From NCBI GenBank assembly GCA_035263025.1, contig DATFRR010000066.1, positions 1-64,000 of the forward strand: 64,000 nt of DNA. Reading direction: 5' to 3'. The DNA is from DASQPR01 sp035263025 (lineage in GTDB: Bacteria; Actinomycetota; Actinomycetes; Mycobacteriales; Micromonosporaceae). Positions 52,656 through 60,993 of this stretch are shown here, one piece after another. The position numbers and the translations under genes are program-made. Within the stretch, counting starts at the first letter, position 1, and the number at the start of each line of letters is the position of its first letter. Under the pieces are notes generated by a model that did not search any database, was not told where the DNA came from, and was given only the letters and a program-made list of their open reading frames with translations.

Positions 52656-54869
52656 CTAACGCGCGACGCCGACCGGCTCGTGGCTGGCCCGATCCGGGAC
52701 GGCGTCCTCCGGTGGCTCGACGGACAGATGCGGGAGCCGCTTGTCGATCCATCGCGGCAGCCACCAGTTCGCCCGGCCGAACATGTGCATCAGGGCCGGG
52801 ACGAGCACGGTACGAAGGATGAACGCGTCGATGAGTACCGCACTCGCGAGGCCGATGCCGAACTCCGCGACGACGCGCTGACCGCCGAACACGAACGCGA
52901 GGAACACCAGGATCATGATCGTCGCCGCGGCGGTGATGACGCGGCCGGTGGACGCCTGGCCGGTGGTCACCGACGTCCGGTTGTCGCGACCGTGCACCCA
53001 CTCCTCGTGCATGCGGCTGACCAGGAAGACCTGGTAGTCCATCGACAGTCCGAAGAGGACAGCGAGGGTCAAGACGGGTACGAACGCGTCGATCGGCCCC
53101 GGCCGGCCAAGACCGATGGCGTCGGAGCCCCAGCCGAATTGGAAGAACGCGACGACGACACCGAACGATGCAGCGGCCGCGAGCAGGTTCATGACCGCGG
53201 CGGTCAGTGGCACGACAACGCTGCGGAAGGCGACCAGCAGCAGAATGAAGCCGAGCACCACGATCACACCGATGAACATCGGCAGTTTGCTGGACAGCAC
53301 GCCGGAGAAGTCGTTGAAGATGGCGGTCATGCCGCCGACGTACACGTGCATGGTCGTGCCACGCTCGGCCGTCGGGATTACCTCGGACCGCAACCGGTTG
53401 ATCAGGTCGGTCGTCGCCGCGTCCTGCGGCGACGTGCTCGGCACCACCTGCATGATGCCCAGCTGCTGGCCGGGTCGCATGGGCAGCTCGGTCACCGCGG
53501 CGACCCCAGGTTGCGCTTGCACGGTCGTGGCCAGCTGCGTGAACGCTTGCGCGTCGTGATCCGTGGGTACGGTGGCGACCAGCTGCAGCGGCCCGTTAAA
53601 GCCCGGTCCGAAGCCCTCGGCGAGCAGATCGTAGGCGTTCCGCGTGGTTGAGCCCTTCGGATCGTTGCCCTGATCGCCGGTGCCGAGCCGGAGCGAGAAG
53701 AACGGGATGGCGAGCACCACGATCAGCGCGAGCGCGAATGCCGCTAGCGACCTCGGCCGGCGTGACACGAACTCGGACCAGCGTGCCCACGGACCCGAGG
53801 CGTGCTCGTCATGCGGTCCCTCGCTGGCGAGCCGGCGACGTTCGCGACGGCTCAACACCCGCATCCGGAAGACGTCGCGGCCGCGAACGCGCAACGCGAG
53901 AAGGGCCGGCAACAGGGTGACCGCGGCGATGACGGTGATCAGCACCATGAGCGCCGACGGCACACCGAGGCCGGCCAGGAAGTTCAGCCGCAGCACGAGC
54001 AGCCCGAGCATCGCGATACACACCGTCGCGCCGGCGAACAGCACGGCACGGCCGGACGTGTTGAGTGCGCGGACGATCGACTCCTCGACCGACAGTCCGG
54101 CCTTCAGCCCGTTGCGGTGTCGCGTGACGATGAAGAGCGCATAGTCCACGCCAACGCCGAGCCCGATCAACGTCGCGAAGATCGGCGAGATGCTGTTCAC
54201 CTGAAGGCCGTGACTCAGCAGGCTGATCGCGAATGATCCGGCCACCAGCGAGAAGATGGCCGCGATCAGTGGCAGCAACATCGAGAAGAACGAACCGAAC
54301 GCGAGCAGCAGCACGAGAGCGGCGCCGATGATGCCGACGAACTCGGACAGGTTCGTGGAGACCTGGTTGACCGCCTGGATCGACGCGCCGCCGAGTTCCA
54401 CCTCGATGCGATCCGATCGAGCCGACTCAGCGATCGCGATCACGTTCTTGACGTCGGTCTTGTTGTTGCGGTTGCCGAAGCTCGGCCAGCTGACCGTCGC
54501 GTACGCCGTGCGGCCGTCCCGGCTGATCTGGCGCGCACCCGCCGGCGAGTACGGACTCGTCACGCCCTTCACCGACGGCGCACTGGCCACCCGGTCGAGC
54601 ATGGTGGTCACTGGCTGCGCGACGTCCGGGTTGGTCACCTTGCCGGATGTCACGTGCACCACGATCGTGTCGGACTCGCCGGCCTGGCTCGGGAACGCCG
54701 ACTGCAGCAGGCTGAGTGCCTTGGTCGACTCGGTGCCCGGCAGGTTGAAGTTGTCGTTGTAGGCGCTGCCGACCGTTCGGCTCAGGCCGCCCAGCACGAT
54801 CAACGCGATCAACCACAGGCCGATCACGGTCCAGCTGTGCCGGACGCACCACCGTGCAACGCCTGCCAT
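52656..54869 (-). CDS. MMPL-family RND transporter
   Basis: 737 residues in two repeats, each with one TM helix, an extracytoplasmic porter domain and five TM helices. FATLIGLGVGVDYALFIVTRHR and VLFGLSMDYQVFLVSRMHEE are the two proton-relay TM segments with the family Asp-Tyr pairs (GVDYALF / SMDYQVF). Relatives export lipids, polyketides or drugs. The C-terminal ~25 residues are cytoplasmic and charged. ATG at 54869 with AGGTGG upstream. The divergent TetR regulator (54958) likely represses it. Confidence 0.94.
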   Translation of the reverse strand: MAGVARWCVRHSWTVIGLWLIALIVLGGLSRTVGSAYNDNFNLPGTESTKALSLLQSAFPSQAGESDTIVVHVTSGKVTNPDVAQPVTTMLDRVASAPSVKGVTSPYSPAGARQISRDGRTAYATVSWPSFGNRNNKTDVKNVIAIAESARSDRIEVELGGASIQAVNQVSTNLSEFVGIIGAALVLLLAFGSFFSMLLPLIAAIFSLVAGSFAISLLSHGLQVNSISPIFATLIGLGVGVDYALFIVTRHRNGLKAGLSVEESIVRALNTSGRAVLFAGATVCIAMLGLLVLRLNFLAGLGVPSALMVLITVIAAVTLLPALLALRVRGRDVFRMRVLSRRERRRLASEGPHDEHASGPWARWSEFVSRRPRSLAAFALALIVVLAIPFFSLRLGTGDQGNDPKGSTTRNAYDLLAEGFGPGFNGPLQLVATVPTDHDAQAFTQLATTVQAQPGVAAVTELPMRPGQQLGIMQVVPSTSPQDAATTDLINRLRSEVIPTAERGTTMHVYVGGMTAIFNDFSGVLSSKLPMFIGVIVVLGFILLLVAFRSVVVPLTAAVMNLLAAAASFGVVVAFFQFGWGSDAIGLGRPGPIDAFVPVLTLAVLFGLSMDYQVFLVSRMHEEWVHGRDNRTSVTTGQASTGRVITAAATIMILVFLAFVFGGQRVVAEFGIGLASAVLIDAFILRTVLVPALMHMFGRANWWLPRWIDKRLPHLSVEPPEDAVPDRASHEPVGVAR

Positions 54870-54885
54870 GATCCACCTATTTAAT

Positions 54886-54895
54886 CGAACGGTCG
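54886..54895. promoter_or_regulatory. Candidate TetR operator between mmpL and tetR
   Basis: CGAACGGTCG follows the palindromic scheme CGA-N-CG-N-TCG seen in several TetR operators of the ACCGACCGTTCGGT type. It is centred in the 88-bp divergent gap, 17 bp from the mmpL start. Confidence 0.4.
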
Positions 54896-54957
54896 GTATC
54901 TACCATCGGGAGTGTAGCGTCCTACTCCGTACGCAGTTCTGAGAGAGGCAGGCTCTC

Positions 54958-55563
54958 GTGGCACGTACCGTCGGCAGCGCCGCCGACGAGACTCGGCAGC
55001 GCATCCTCGACATCTCCGTCGACCTGTTCATCGAGCAGGGGTACGCCGGCACGTCCGTACGTGACATCGCCGAACGCCTCGGCATGACGAAGGGCTCGCT
55101 CTACTACCACTTCGCCTCCAAGGAAGACGTGCTCAAGGCACTCGTCGCACCGCTGCTGACAGATCTTGAGCAGTTCGTCGCGGACGCGCGTGCGGCACCA
55201 CGAATCGACCGTCCGCTCATCGAGCGGCTGGTGAACCTTCTCGACACGCATGGCGTGCTGGTCCGATCGTTGATGGGCGACCCATCGGTCATGCACGGCC
55301 TCGCCGGTCGGCGCGAGATGAAGTGGCGGATCGCGGCGCTGCAAAGGTCGCTGGCCAGCTCGGATGACCGCGACGCGCTATTGCGCGGTCGGTGCGCGCT
55401 CGGTGTCATCAACGCCGCCACCATCGCGCCCCGCTTCGACCTGGCCGACACCGACGGCTTGGCGGATCGCGAACGTGCCGTGCGAGCGCGGCTGTCGGAG
55501 TCGGAGAAGCGCCTCGTCGTCGAGGCGGCCCTCGCCGTTCTGTCGGTGACCGCCGACCGTTGA
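54958..55563 (+). CDS. TetR-family transcriptional regulator
   Basis: 201 residues. HTH at ~10-60: RQRILDISVDLFIEQGYAGT, SVRDIAERLGMTKGSLYYHF, ASKEDVLKAL. The C-terminal helical ligand domain is divergent, as usual. The gene is divergent to the MMPL transporter with 88 bp between and probably represses it until an effector binds. GTG start; GAGAGGCAGG precedes it, inside a small GAGAG/CTCTC inverted repeat. Confidence 0.92.
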   Translation: MARTVGSAADETRQRILDISVDLFIEQGYAGTSVRDIAERLGMTKGSLYYHFASKEDVLKALVAPLLTDLEQFVADARAAPRIDRPLIERLVNLLDTHGVLVRSLMGDPSVMHGLAGRREMKWRIAALQRSLASSDDRDALLRGRCALGVINAATIAPRFDLADTDGLADRERAVRARLSESEKRLVVEAALAVLSVTADR

Positions 55564-55713
55564 GCCTTCGAGGCTGGTGAATGTCGGGAATCTGACGCAC
55601 CGAGTCAGCTCCGGCATTTGCGCAGGTCGTGGTGCGTGACGCAGAATCGCCGCCCCCACGGTAACGCGCTGCGGTGTTATGTTGCCGCCAGCCACTGAGG
55701 ACGGCAGGTGGGC

Positions 55714-55860
55714 ATGATGGCCACGCGAATCCGGTTGCCGCGTGAAGATCACCGCCGGTGGGGCATGCCCACGATCTGGGTCATACTGGCCGTCATCCTC
55801 GGCACCGTGTGCGTCGGCTGCTGCGTCGGTCTCAAGCACATCGGCCTGGCGCTCTTCTGA
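55714..55860 (+). CDS. 48-residue single-pass membrane protein
   Basis: Short ORF: MMATRIRLPREDHRRWG, then a hydrophobic helix (PTIWVILAVILGTVCVGCCV) and the end GLKHIGLALF. Codons are strongly G/C-ending in this frame. AGGTGG lies five bases before the ATG, and GTG 55708 and ATG 55717 are alternatives. TATGTT at 55678-55683 could be its -10. Three cysteines sit in or next to the helix. Unrecognised; no neighbour indicates function. Confidence 0.6.
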   Translation: MMATRIRLPREDHRRWGMPTIWVILAVILGTVCVGCCVGLKHIGLALF

Positions 55861-55908
55861 CGGTCGCCCGCGCCGCGTTCGGCGGCCGGTTTGCTGGGTT
55901 GATCTGAT

Positions 55909-55968
55909 CGGCGCGTTGGCGCCGCCGACAACCTCCCGCTCTGCGGACCGGAGTGCCGCCGTCCGCAG
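55909..55968 (+). terminator. Two stem-loops after the 48-residue ORF
   Basis: CGGCGC-GTTG-GCGCCG (55909-55924) and CTGCGGAC...GTCCGCAG (55941-55968, inner CGG/CCG pairing continues the stem). They lie in the 247-bp gap before the next gene, the rest of which shows no feature apart from the GAGGAGG of that gene. Confidence 0.45.
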
Positions 55969-56107
55969 CGGCCATTTCCCGTCTCTCTCCAGACGATCCC
56001 GTCTCGTGCGCGTTCGTCTCGCGTCGGAGATCCCCGCGTATGTCGGGCCGCGACCTTCCACCCGCGTTCAGCGATTTTCACCCGTCATCCACTTGAGGAG
56101 GCACTCA

Positions 56108-56659
56108 TTGAGCGAGCAATTCTTCGCGATCACCGGCGGCCCGGGCGCCGGCAAGACAGCACTGATCGAGGCGCTCAGCGCAAAGGGCTACGCGACCGCG
56201 CCGGAGGCCGGCCGCTCGATCGTCGTCGATCAGAAGACGATCGGACGGCCCGACCTTGCGGCCGGCGCACCGGAGCTCTTCGCCGAGCTGATGCTGTCGT
56301 GGGACATGCGCTCGCATCGGTGGGCGCGCACGCATGCCGGCCCGGTGTTCTTCGATCACGCCGTGCCGTGCGTCGCTGGCTTCTATCGGGTCATCGATCG
56401 CCCGGTGCCGCCGCATGTCACGGCCGCGGTCCGGCTCTTCCGGTACGCACGGATCGCATTTGTCGCGCCGCCGTGGCCGGAGATCTACCGCACCGACAAC
56501 GAACGGCGCGCGACGTTCGACGAGGCGACGCGCATCTACGAGGCGGACGCCGCGGCGTATTGGGATCACGGGTACGACCTGGTCGAACTGCCGCGCAGCG
56601 ACGTCGTGACCCGGGTCGACTTCGTACTTGATCACGTTTTCCGGTCCCAGGTGCGCTAG
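56108..56659 (+). CDS. AAA-type P-loop ATPase/kinase (NadR/AAA_28-like)
   Basis: 183 residues. Walker A GGPGAGKTALIEALSAKG is near residue 10, followed by EAGRSIVVDQKTIGRPDLAA and a central PVFFDHAVPCVAGFYRV segment. The layout is that of AAA_28 predicted ATPases, common in bacteria and of unknown substrate. The TTG start at 56108 is supported by GAGGAGG six bases upstream; no ATG or GTG fits better. Likely cytoplasmic. Confidence 0.85.
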   Translation: MSEQFFAITGGPGAGKTALIEALSAKGYATAPEAGRSIVVDQKTIGRPDLAAGAPELFAELMLSWDMRSHRWARTHAGPVFFDHAVPCVAGFYRVIDRPVPPHVTAAVRLFRYARIAFVAPPWPEIYRTDNERRATFDEATRIYEADAAAYWDHGYDLVELPRSDVVTRVDFVLDHVFRSQVR

Positions 56660-56703
56660 CGTCGCCCCATCGAACGACTCGATGCCCGTGGAGTGACACC
56701 GAG

Positions 56704-57171
56704 ATGACCACGTACCCGCCCAAGGTGGAGACGCTGCGACGGCCGTGGCGTGCCGCGATCGGCGCGGCCGGGCTCGCGGCTGTGGCGGTCTTCTTCGTCG
56801 CCGGCATCCCGTCCGCAGCCCCCGTCGGCCAGATGATTCTGATCGTGCTGGCCGGACTGGCGGTCGTGGCGGCGGTACGGATGGCGCGTAGCGGCGTCTA
56901 CGTCACCGAGGACGGGATCACGGTTCGTGACACCCTGCGTACCCGTCAACTCGGCTGGCGACAGATACAAGAGATCTCGGCCGCGTCCGACGATCAACGG
57001 TTCCGCACGCTCGGCATCGTGACGACGGACGGCAGGCGCGTGCGGTGCTATGCGCTCAGCACCGCGTTCCTCGAGGATCCGGCAAGCCAGCGCTTCCAGG
57101 TGATGCACGAGCGGCTGAGTCGTCAGCTACGCCACGCTCGCGCCGCCGGTCGCGCGTCCGTTTTCGGATAG
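56704..57171 (+). CDS. PH domain-containing membrane protein
   Basis: 155 residues. Two TM segments (AAIGAAGLAAVAVFFVAGIP, MILIVLAGLAVVAAVRMA) are followed by a bacterial PH-like domain (SGVYVTEDGITVRDTLRTRQ, LGWRQIQEISAASDD, GIVTTDGRRVRCYALST). This two-TM-plus-bPH layout is frequent in actinobacteria, with unknown function. ATG after GGAGTGACACCGAG. TAGCGT at 56657-56662 is a possible -10 for a leadered transcript. Confidence 0.88.
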   Translation: MTTYPPKVETLRRPWRAAIGAAGLAAVAVFFVAGIPSAAPVGQMILIVLAGLAVVAAVRMARSGVYVTEDGITVRDTLRTRQLGWRQIQEISAASDDQRFRTLGIVTTDGRRVRCYALSTAFLEDPASQRFQVMHERLSRQLRHARAAGRASVFG

Positions 57172-57388
57172 CGAGCGGCTCTCCGGCCACTCAGTGCCCA
57201 TCACGGACCGCAAGTTCATCACGATAAGCAATCGCGTGGTCATCGTGAGTTACCGCCGGCGGCCGCAATTACCGGTTGTGTGCCGGTGCCCTCTACCCTG
57301 GCTCGGGTTCGCCGCGCGATCGGTTCACCCTCCGATCGGCGTTGCGAACGTCGTTGCTTTCTCCCGAGCCGGAACCGTCGAGGTGATC

Positions 57389-58534
57389 ATGGCGCATCGT
57401 GCGACCCGCCGCCGACGGCTAGCCGTCGGCCTGGCCGCGCTTGCCGTCGTGACATCTGGGCTCACCGCGTGCGCTACCGCCGCCGCACGCTTCGTCCCTG
57501 GTGCAGGGCCTGGCGCCGGCGCCAGTCGATCGGCCGGCGCGCCAACAAGCGCTGCGACCGATGCCGCGCACGCGACGTTCACGCTCTCCGCGGTCGGCGA
57601 CACGATCATGGCGTCGGCGCCGAAGTTCCTACCGCCAAACGGTGGTCGTGATCTGTTCGCGTCTGTCGAGCCGGCGCTGGGCGCCGATCTGCAGATGGCC
57701 AACCTCGAGGAGCCGCTCACCGACGCAACGACGTCGCCGAAATGTGGCAACCCGCCGGCCGCCAACTGCTTTGCCTACCGGGCGCCGACGTCGTATGCGA
57801 ACGTCCTGCACGATGCCGGATTCGATCTCGTCAACATCGCGAACAACCACACGCTCGACTACGGTACGACCGGCCGCAGCGACACCGAACGTTCGCTGAC
57901 CGACGCCGGTGTTGCGTACACCGGACCGCCCGGGATGATCACCACGGTCACCGTCAAGGGCATCCGCGTCGCGGTGTTGGGCTTCGCGCCGTACGCATGG
58001 GCCAATGACGTACGGGACATCGCCGCGGGTCAGGCACTCGTCCGCCGCGCGAAGCAGCAAGCGGACGTCGTGATCGTGCAGGCACACATGGGCGGTGAGG
58101 GCGCCGCATACCAACACGTGAAGCCTGGACCGGAGATCTTCCTCGGCGAAAACCGCGGCGACGCGATCGCGTTCAGCCACGCGATGATCGACGCCGGCGC
58201 GGACATCGTGATCGGACACAGCCCGCACGTGTTGCGCGCCATGGAGTTCTACAAGGGCCATCTCATCGCGTACAGCCTCGGCAACTTCACGGGCTACCAC
58301 GCGCTGTCGTCGAACGGACCAAACGGCATCTCCATGATCCTGCACGTGACGCTGCGCCGTGACGGATCGTTCGTGAGCGCGGCGATGGTGCCGATCGTGA
58401 TGGCCGCGCCGGGAGTGCCACGGCTCGACCCGTCGGACCGTGCGATTCCGCTGGTCCGTCAGCTCACGGCCGCGGACTTCCCGACCACCGGCGCACGGAT
58501 CGCGGCGTCCGGGGCCATTACGATTTCTGGCTAA
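57389..58534 (+). CDS. CapA-family lipoprotein (PGA_cap metallophosphatase fold)
   Basis: 381 residues. Lipoprotein signal with Arg-rich N terminus (HRATRRRRLAVGLAALAVVT) and lipobox LTAC; a Gly/Ala/Pro linker; then the PGA_cap domain with LSAVGDTIMA, LQMANLEEPLTD, DLVNIANNHTLDYG, VVIVQAHMGGEG, DIVIGHSPHVLRAMEFYKGH and AYSLGNFTG. In Bacillus, CapA takes part in poly-gamma-glutamate export; most actinobacterial members stand alone with unknown role. ATG at 57389 set by GAGGTGATC immediately upstream. Repeat array 2 begins two bases after the stop. Confidence 0.9.
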   Translation: MAHRATRRRRLAVGLAALAVVTSGLTACATAAARFVPGAGPGAGASRSAGAPTSAATDAAHATFTLSAVGDTIMASAPKFLPPNGGRDLFASVEPALGADLQMANLEEPLTDATTSPKCGNPPAANCFAYRAPTSYANVLHDAGFDLVNIANNHTLDYGTTGRSDTERSLTDAGVAYTGPPGMITTVTVKGIRVAVLGFAPYAWANDVRDIAAGQALVRRAKQQADVVIVQAHMGGEGAAYQHVKPGPEIFLGENRGDAIAFSHAMIDAGADIVIGHSPHVLRAMEFYKGHLIAYSLGNFTGYHALSSNGPNGISMILHVTLRRDGSFVSAAMVPIVMAAPGVPRLDPSDRAIPLVRQLTAADFPTTGARIAASGAITISG

Positions 58535-58535
58535 C

Positions 58536-58660
58536 GCGCCTGGACCTCCGGTCGGCGCACTCCTCGCTTGTCAAAGCGCCTGGACCTCCGGTCGGCGCAC
58601 TCCTCGCTGGCCAAAGCGCCTGGACCTCCGGTCGGCGCACCCGCCCTGCACGTGATATCC
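58536..58660 (+). repeat. Palindromic repeat array 2 (three copies)
   Basis: The same 23-bp core as array 1 at 58536-58558, 58576-58598 and 58616-58638, all with loop TCC. The spacers between cores (ACTCCTCGCTTGTCAAA and ACTCCTCGCTGGCCAAA) match the short spacer of array 1. After the last copy comes a diverged long tail (CCTGCACGTGATATCC) equivalent to the AACGTGATACC tail of array 1. It starts two bases after the capA stop. Confidence 0.9.
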
Positions 58661-58739
58661 AAGGGTGTCGCCGCAGTGGATCACGCGGTTGGGGCCCTGG
58701 TCGGCGCGGGCGGACCGTAGGTGAGGCGGGGAAAATCGT

Positions 58740-58769
58740 TTGTTCGGTCGGGCTGTGTCGACCTAGCGT
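58740..58769 (+). promoter_or_regulatory. Promoter of the SPOUT methyltransferase gene
   Basis: TTGTTC (58740-58745), 18-base spacer, TAGCGT (58764-58769). The predicted start near 58776 leaves a ~130-nt leader before the ATG at 58906. Confidence 0.5.
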
Positions 58770-58775
58770 CTTGCC

Positions 58776-58905
58776 CGTGACGATTGGTCGGTGAGTGCCC
58801 GCGTAATCGCGGGACCGAGCGATGGTGTCTCGGGCGCACGAGCGCCGGGACAGCGCATTAGCGCGCCGCCGAACTCATCCGATCTCGTCCCCGCGAGGGG
58901 TTCCC
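58776..58905 (+). promoter_or_regulatory. Structured 5' leader with ribosome-binding-site hairpin
   Basis: Four successive tetraloop hairpins: CCCGCG-TAAT-CGCGGG (58798-58813), GGCGC-ACGA-GCGCC (58833-58846), GCGC-ATTA-GCGC (58853-58864) and CCCC-GCGA-GGGG (58889-58900). The last has a GNRA loop and contains the Shine-Dalgarno (GAGGGG), five bases before the ATG. TCTCG (58884-58888) could alternatively pair with the CGAG at 58894-58897. No known riboswitch class recognised. Confidence 0.45.
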
Positions 58906-59814
58906 ATGCGTACCCACCCCGAGCAGCGCCCGCCAATCCGACCGCATCAGCGGTCACCATCCGCGCCGATTCACACCGACGACCTGCAACAGATCGGGCT
59001 TCGTCACCCGCGGGTCCGCCAGATCCGCGATGTGATCAACAACGCCGGGCCGAATCACCGACGCTTGCTTGTTGCCGAAGGGCTTTGGGCGCACAACGTG
59101 GTCCTCGATCTCGGCGCTCCGATCGACACGTTTCTGTGGTGCCCCGAGGCGTCCTACTCGGACGAGGCACTGGTCCGCAGTGCCGAGGTCGTCACGCGGG
59201 CACGTAGTGCCTACCGCATCTCGCCGACTGTGATGGCGCGGATCTGCGAGCGGGAACGTCCCGACGGCATGGTCTCCCTGGTCGCGTTGCCGGCGTGGGA
59301 TCACGCGGAGATGTCGTTCGGCCCCGACGCGCTCGTCCTTGTCGCGGACGCCATCGAAATCCCGGGCAACCTGGGTACGTTGTTGCGAACGCTCGACGCG
59401 TGCGGCGCGGATTGCCTGGTCCTGACGAACCGGCGGACGCGGCTCACGCACCCGAAGGTCTTCCGTGGCAGCCGGGGGATGAACCTGCGCGTGCCAACCG
59501 TCGAGTTCGAGTCGCCTGACCTCGCCGCGGACTGGCTCGCCGCGAACGGGTTCACGGTGCACCTGGCAACCGTCGGCGAAAGCGCGAGCGGGTACGGCGA
59601 TGTGGCGTTCGGCGGGCGCACCGCACTGGTCGTCGGCAACGAGCGCTACGGGATCTCGCGACCATGGTTCTCGTACGGCTTCAGCGAGGTGACCGTACCC
59701 ATGCATGGCCGAGCCGACTCCCTGAACGTATCGGTGAGCGCATCGATCCTGCTCTACGAGATCCGCCGCCATCAGACATCGCGCGGCGACAGGGCGTACC
59801 GGACAAAACGCTGA
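58906..59814 (+). CDS. TrmH/SpoU-family (SPOUT) RNA 2'-O-methyltransferase
   Basis: 302 residues. An N-terminal ~110-residue substrate-binding (L30e-like) region (LRHPRVRQIRDVINNAGPNH, LLVAEGLWAHNVVLDLG) precedes the trefoil-knot SAM domain: ALVLVADAIEIPGNLGTLLR (motif 1), ALVVGNERYGIS (motif 2) and VPMHGRADSLNVSVSASILL (motif 3). Methylates ribose in rRNA or tRNA; the closest functional class (housekeeping or thiopeptide-resistance-like) cannot be told from sequence. ATG at 58906 with GAGGGG five bases upstream, held in a hairpin. Confidence 0.9.
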   Translation: MRTHPEQRPPIRPHQRSPSAPIHTDDLQQIGLRHPRVRQIRDVINNAGPNHRRLLVAEGLWAHNVVLDLGAPIDTFLWCPEASYSDEALVRSAEVVTRARSAYRISPTVMARICERERPDGMVSLVALPAWDHAEMSFGPDALVLVADAIEIPGNLGTLLRTLDACGADCLVLTNRRTRLTHPKVFRGSRGMNLRVPTVEFESPDLAADWLAANGFTVHLATVGESASGYGDVAFGGRTALVVGNERYGISRPWFSYGFSEVTVPMHGRADSLNVSVSASILLYEIRRHQTSRGDRAYRTKR

Positions 59815-59876
59815 TTGCCCTACAGCAGCGGCAAATCGCCCTAGCCTGAGGGTTGAGGCGACCGGAGGAGGATGCC

Positions 59877-60923
59877 GTGGCTACCGCGACGAGGACACGC
59901 CCGGCGAGGGCAACGCGCGCCGCACGCACGACCAGCAAACGTACGGCCGCACAGGCGCGTACCGGGGCGAAGGCGGGTACGTCGACCGGCGCGCGCGGCG
60001 CCACAAAGTCGCGTACCGCGGCCCAATCTCGTAGCGCGACGACGTCGCGGACCGCGACGAAATCTCGCACCGCAACGCCGTCGCGTGCCGCGGCGAGGCA
60101 GCCGGCTGCGGCGAAGAAGGCAACCGCACCGAGGAAGACGGCCACGTCGACGGCCTCGCGGACGCCGCGCAGCGGTCCCCTACTGTCCGACCGCGATATC
60201 GGGCGCATGCTCGATCTCGTCCGGGACGCGGACAGCGTGGAACTGAAGCTGACCGTGCCGGAGTCCGCGCAGCGCCCGACGATTTTGTCGCTCGGCATGG
60301 ATCCGCTCAACGCGCAGATTCGGCAGATTTTCTTCTTCGACACGCCAGCGCTGACGCTGAACCGCCAGGGACTCGTGGTCCGCGCGCGACGCATTCAAGG
60401 CAAGGGCGACGATTCGGTAGTCAAGCTCCGGCCGGTCGTCCCGGCCGAGCTGCCTGGCGCGCTGCGGAGTTCGCCGAACTTCGGCGTCGAGGTCGACGCG
60501 CTGCCGGGCGGCTTCGTGTGCTCGGGCTCGATGAAGGGGACGCCACGCAACACGGATGTACGTACCGCGACGGCCGGCGATCGACCGCTTCGCAAGCTGT
60601 TCTCGAAGGAGCAGCGTCAACTATTCGCCGCGCACGCACCGGACGGCATCACACTCGATGATCTGTCGGTGCTCGGCCCGCTCTTCGTGCTGAAGTTGAA
60701 GTTCAAGCCCGACGAGCTCGCGCGTTTGATGGTCGCCGAGATGTGGCTCTACCCCGATGGGTCGCGGATCCTGGAGTTGTCCACCAGGTGCGCGCCGGCC
60801 GAGGCGTTCCAGGTCGCCGCCGAGGCGCGAGCATACCTGACCAGCCACGACATCGATCTCTCCGGCGAGCAGCAGACCAAGACGCACCGGGCTCTGCAGT
60901 TTTTCGCGAGCAACCTGGCGTAG
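59877..60923 (+). CDS. CYTH-domain protein with basic repeat N terminus
   Basis: 348 residues. The first ~100 are almost only Arg, Lys, Ala, Thr and Ser in repeating SRTAT/KSRTA units, resembling histone H1-like tails. From ~residue 105 there is a CYTH-like triphosphate-tunnel domain: SVELKLTVPESAQ (ExK-type motif), IRQIFFFDTPALTLNRQGLV, VRARRIQGKGDDSVVKLRPV, and an acidic C-terminal part. CYTH enzymes act on triphosphates or polyphosphate. A polyphosphate- or nucleic-acid-bound role for the basic tail is inference. GTG start with GGAGGAGG upstream; TAGCCT at 59842 may be its -10. Confidence 0.85.
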   Translation: MATATRTRPARATRAARTTSKRTAAQARTGAKAGTSTGARGATKSRTAAQSRSATTSRTATKSRTATPSRAAARQPAAAKKATAPRKTATSTASRTPRSGPLLSDRDIGRMLDLVRDADSVELKLTVPESAQRPTILSLGMDPLNAQIRQIFFFDTPALTLNRQGLVVRARRIQGKGDDSVVKLRPVVPAELPGALRSSPNFGVEVDALPGGFVCSGSMKGTPRNTDVRTATAGDRPLRKLFSKEQRQLFAAHAPDGITLDDLSVLGPLFVLKLKFKPDELARLMVAEMWLYPDGSRILELSTRCAPAEAFQVAAEARAYLTSHDIDLSGEQQTKTHRALQFFASNLA

Positions 60924-60953
60924 CAAGCGTCCGGCACGGTCGACGTACGCGGA

Positions 60954-60986
60954 CAGCGAGCGGGCGCACGGCGCGCCCGCTCGCTG
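60954..60986. terminator. Bidirectional terminator between CYTH and lipoprotein genes
   Basis: Perfect 14-bp stem CAGCGAGCGGGCGC / GCGCCCGCTCGCTG with a 5-base loop, in the 70-bp gap between convergent stops. No U-tract. Confidence 0.7.
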
Positions 60987-60993
60987 CACGCCG

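Noticed and set aside
58640..58905. Known riboswitch (cobalamin, c-di-AMP) upstream of the SPOUT methyltransferase
   Set aside because: No conserved cores of these classes were found; only simple tetraloop hairpins are visible.
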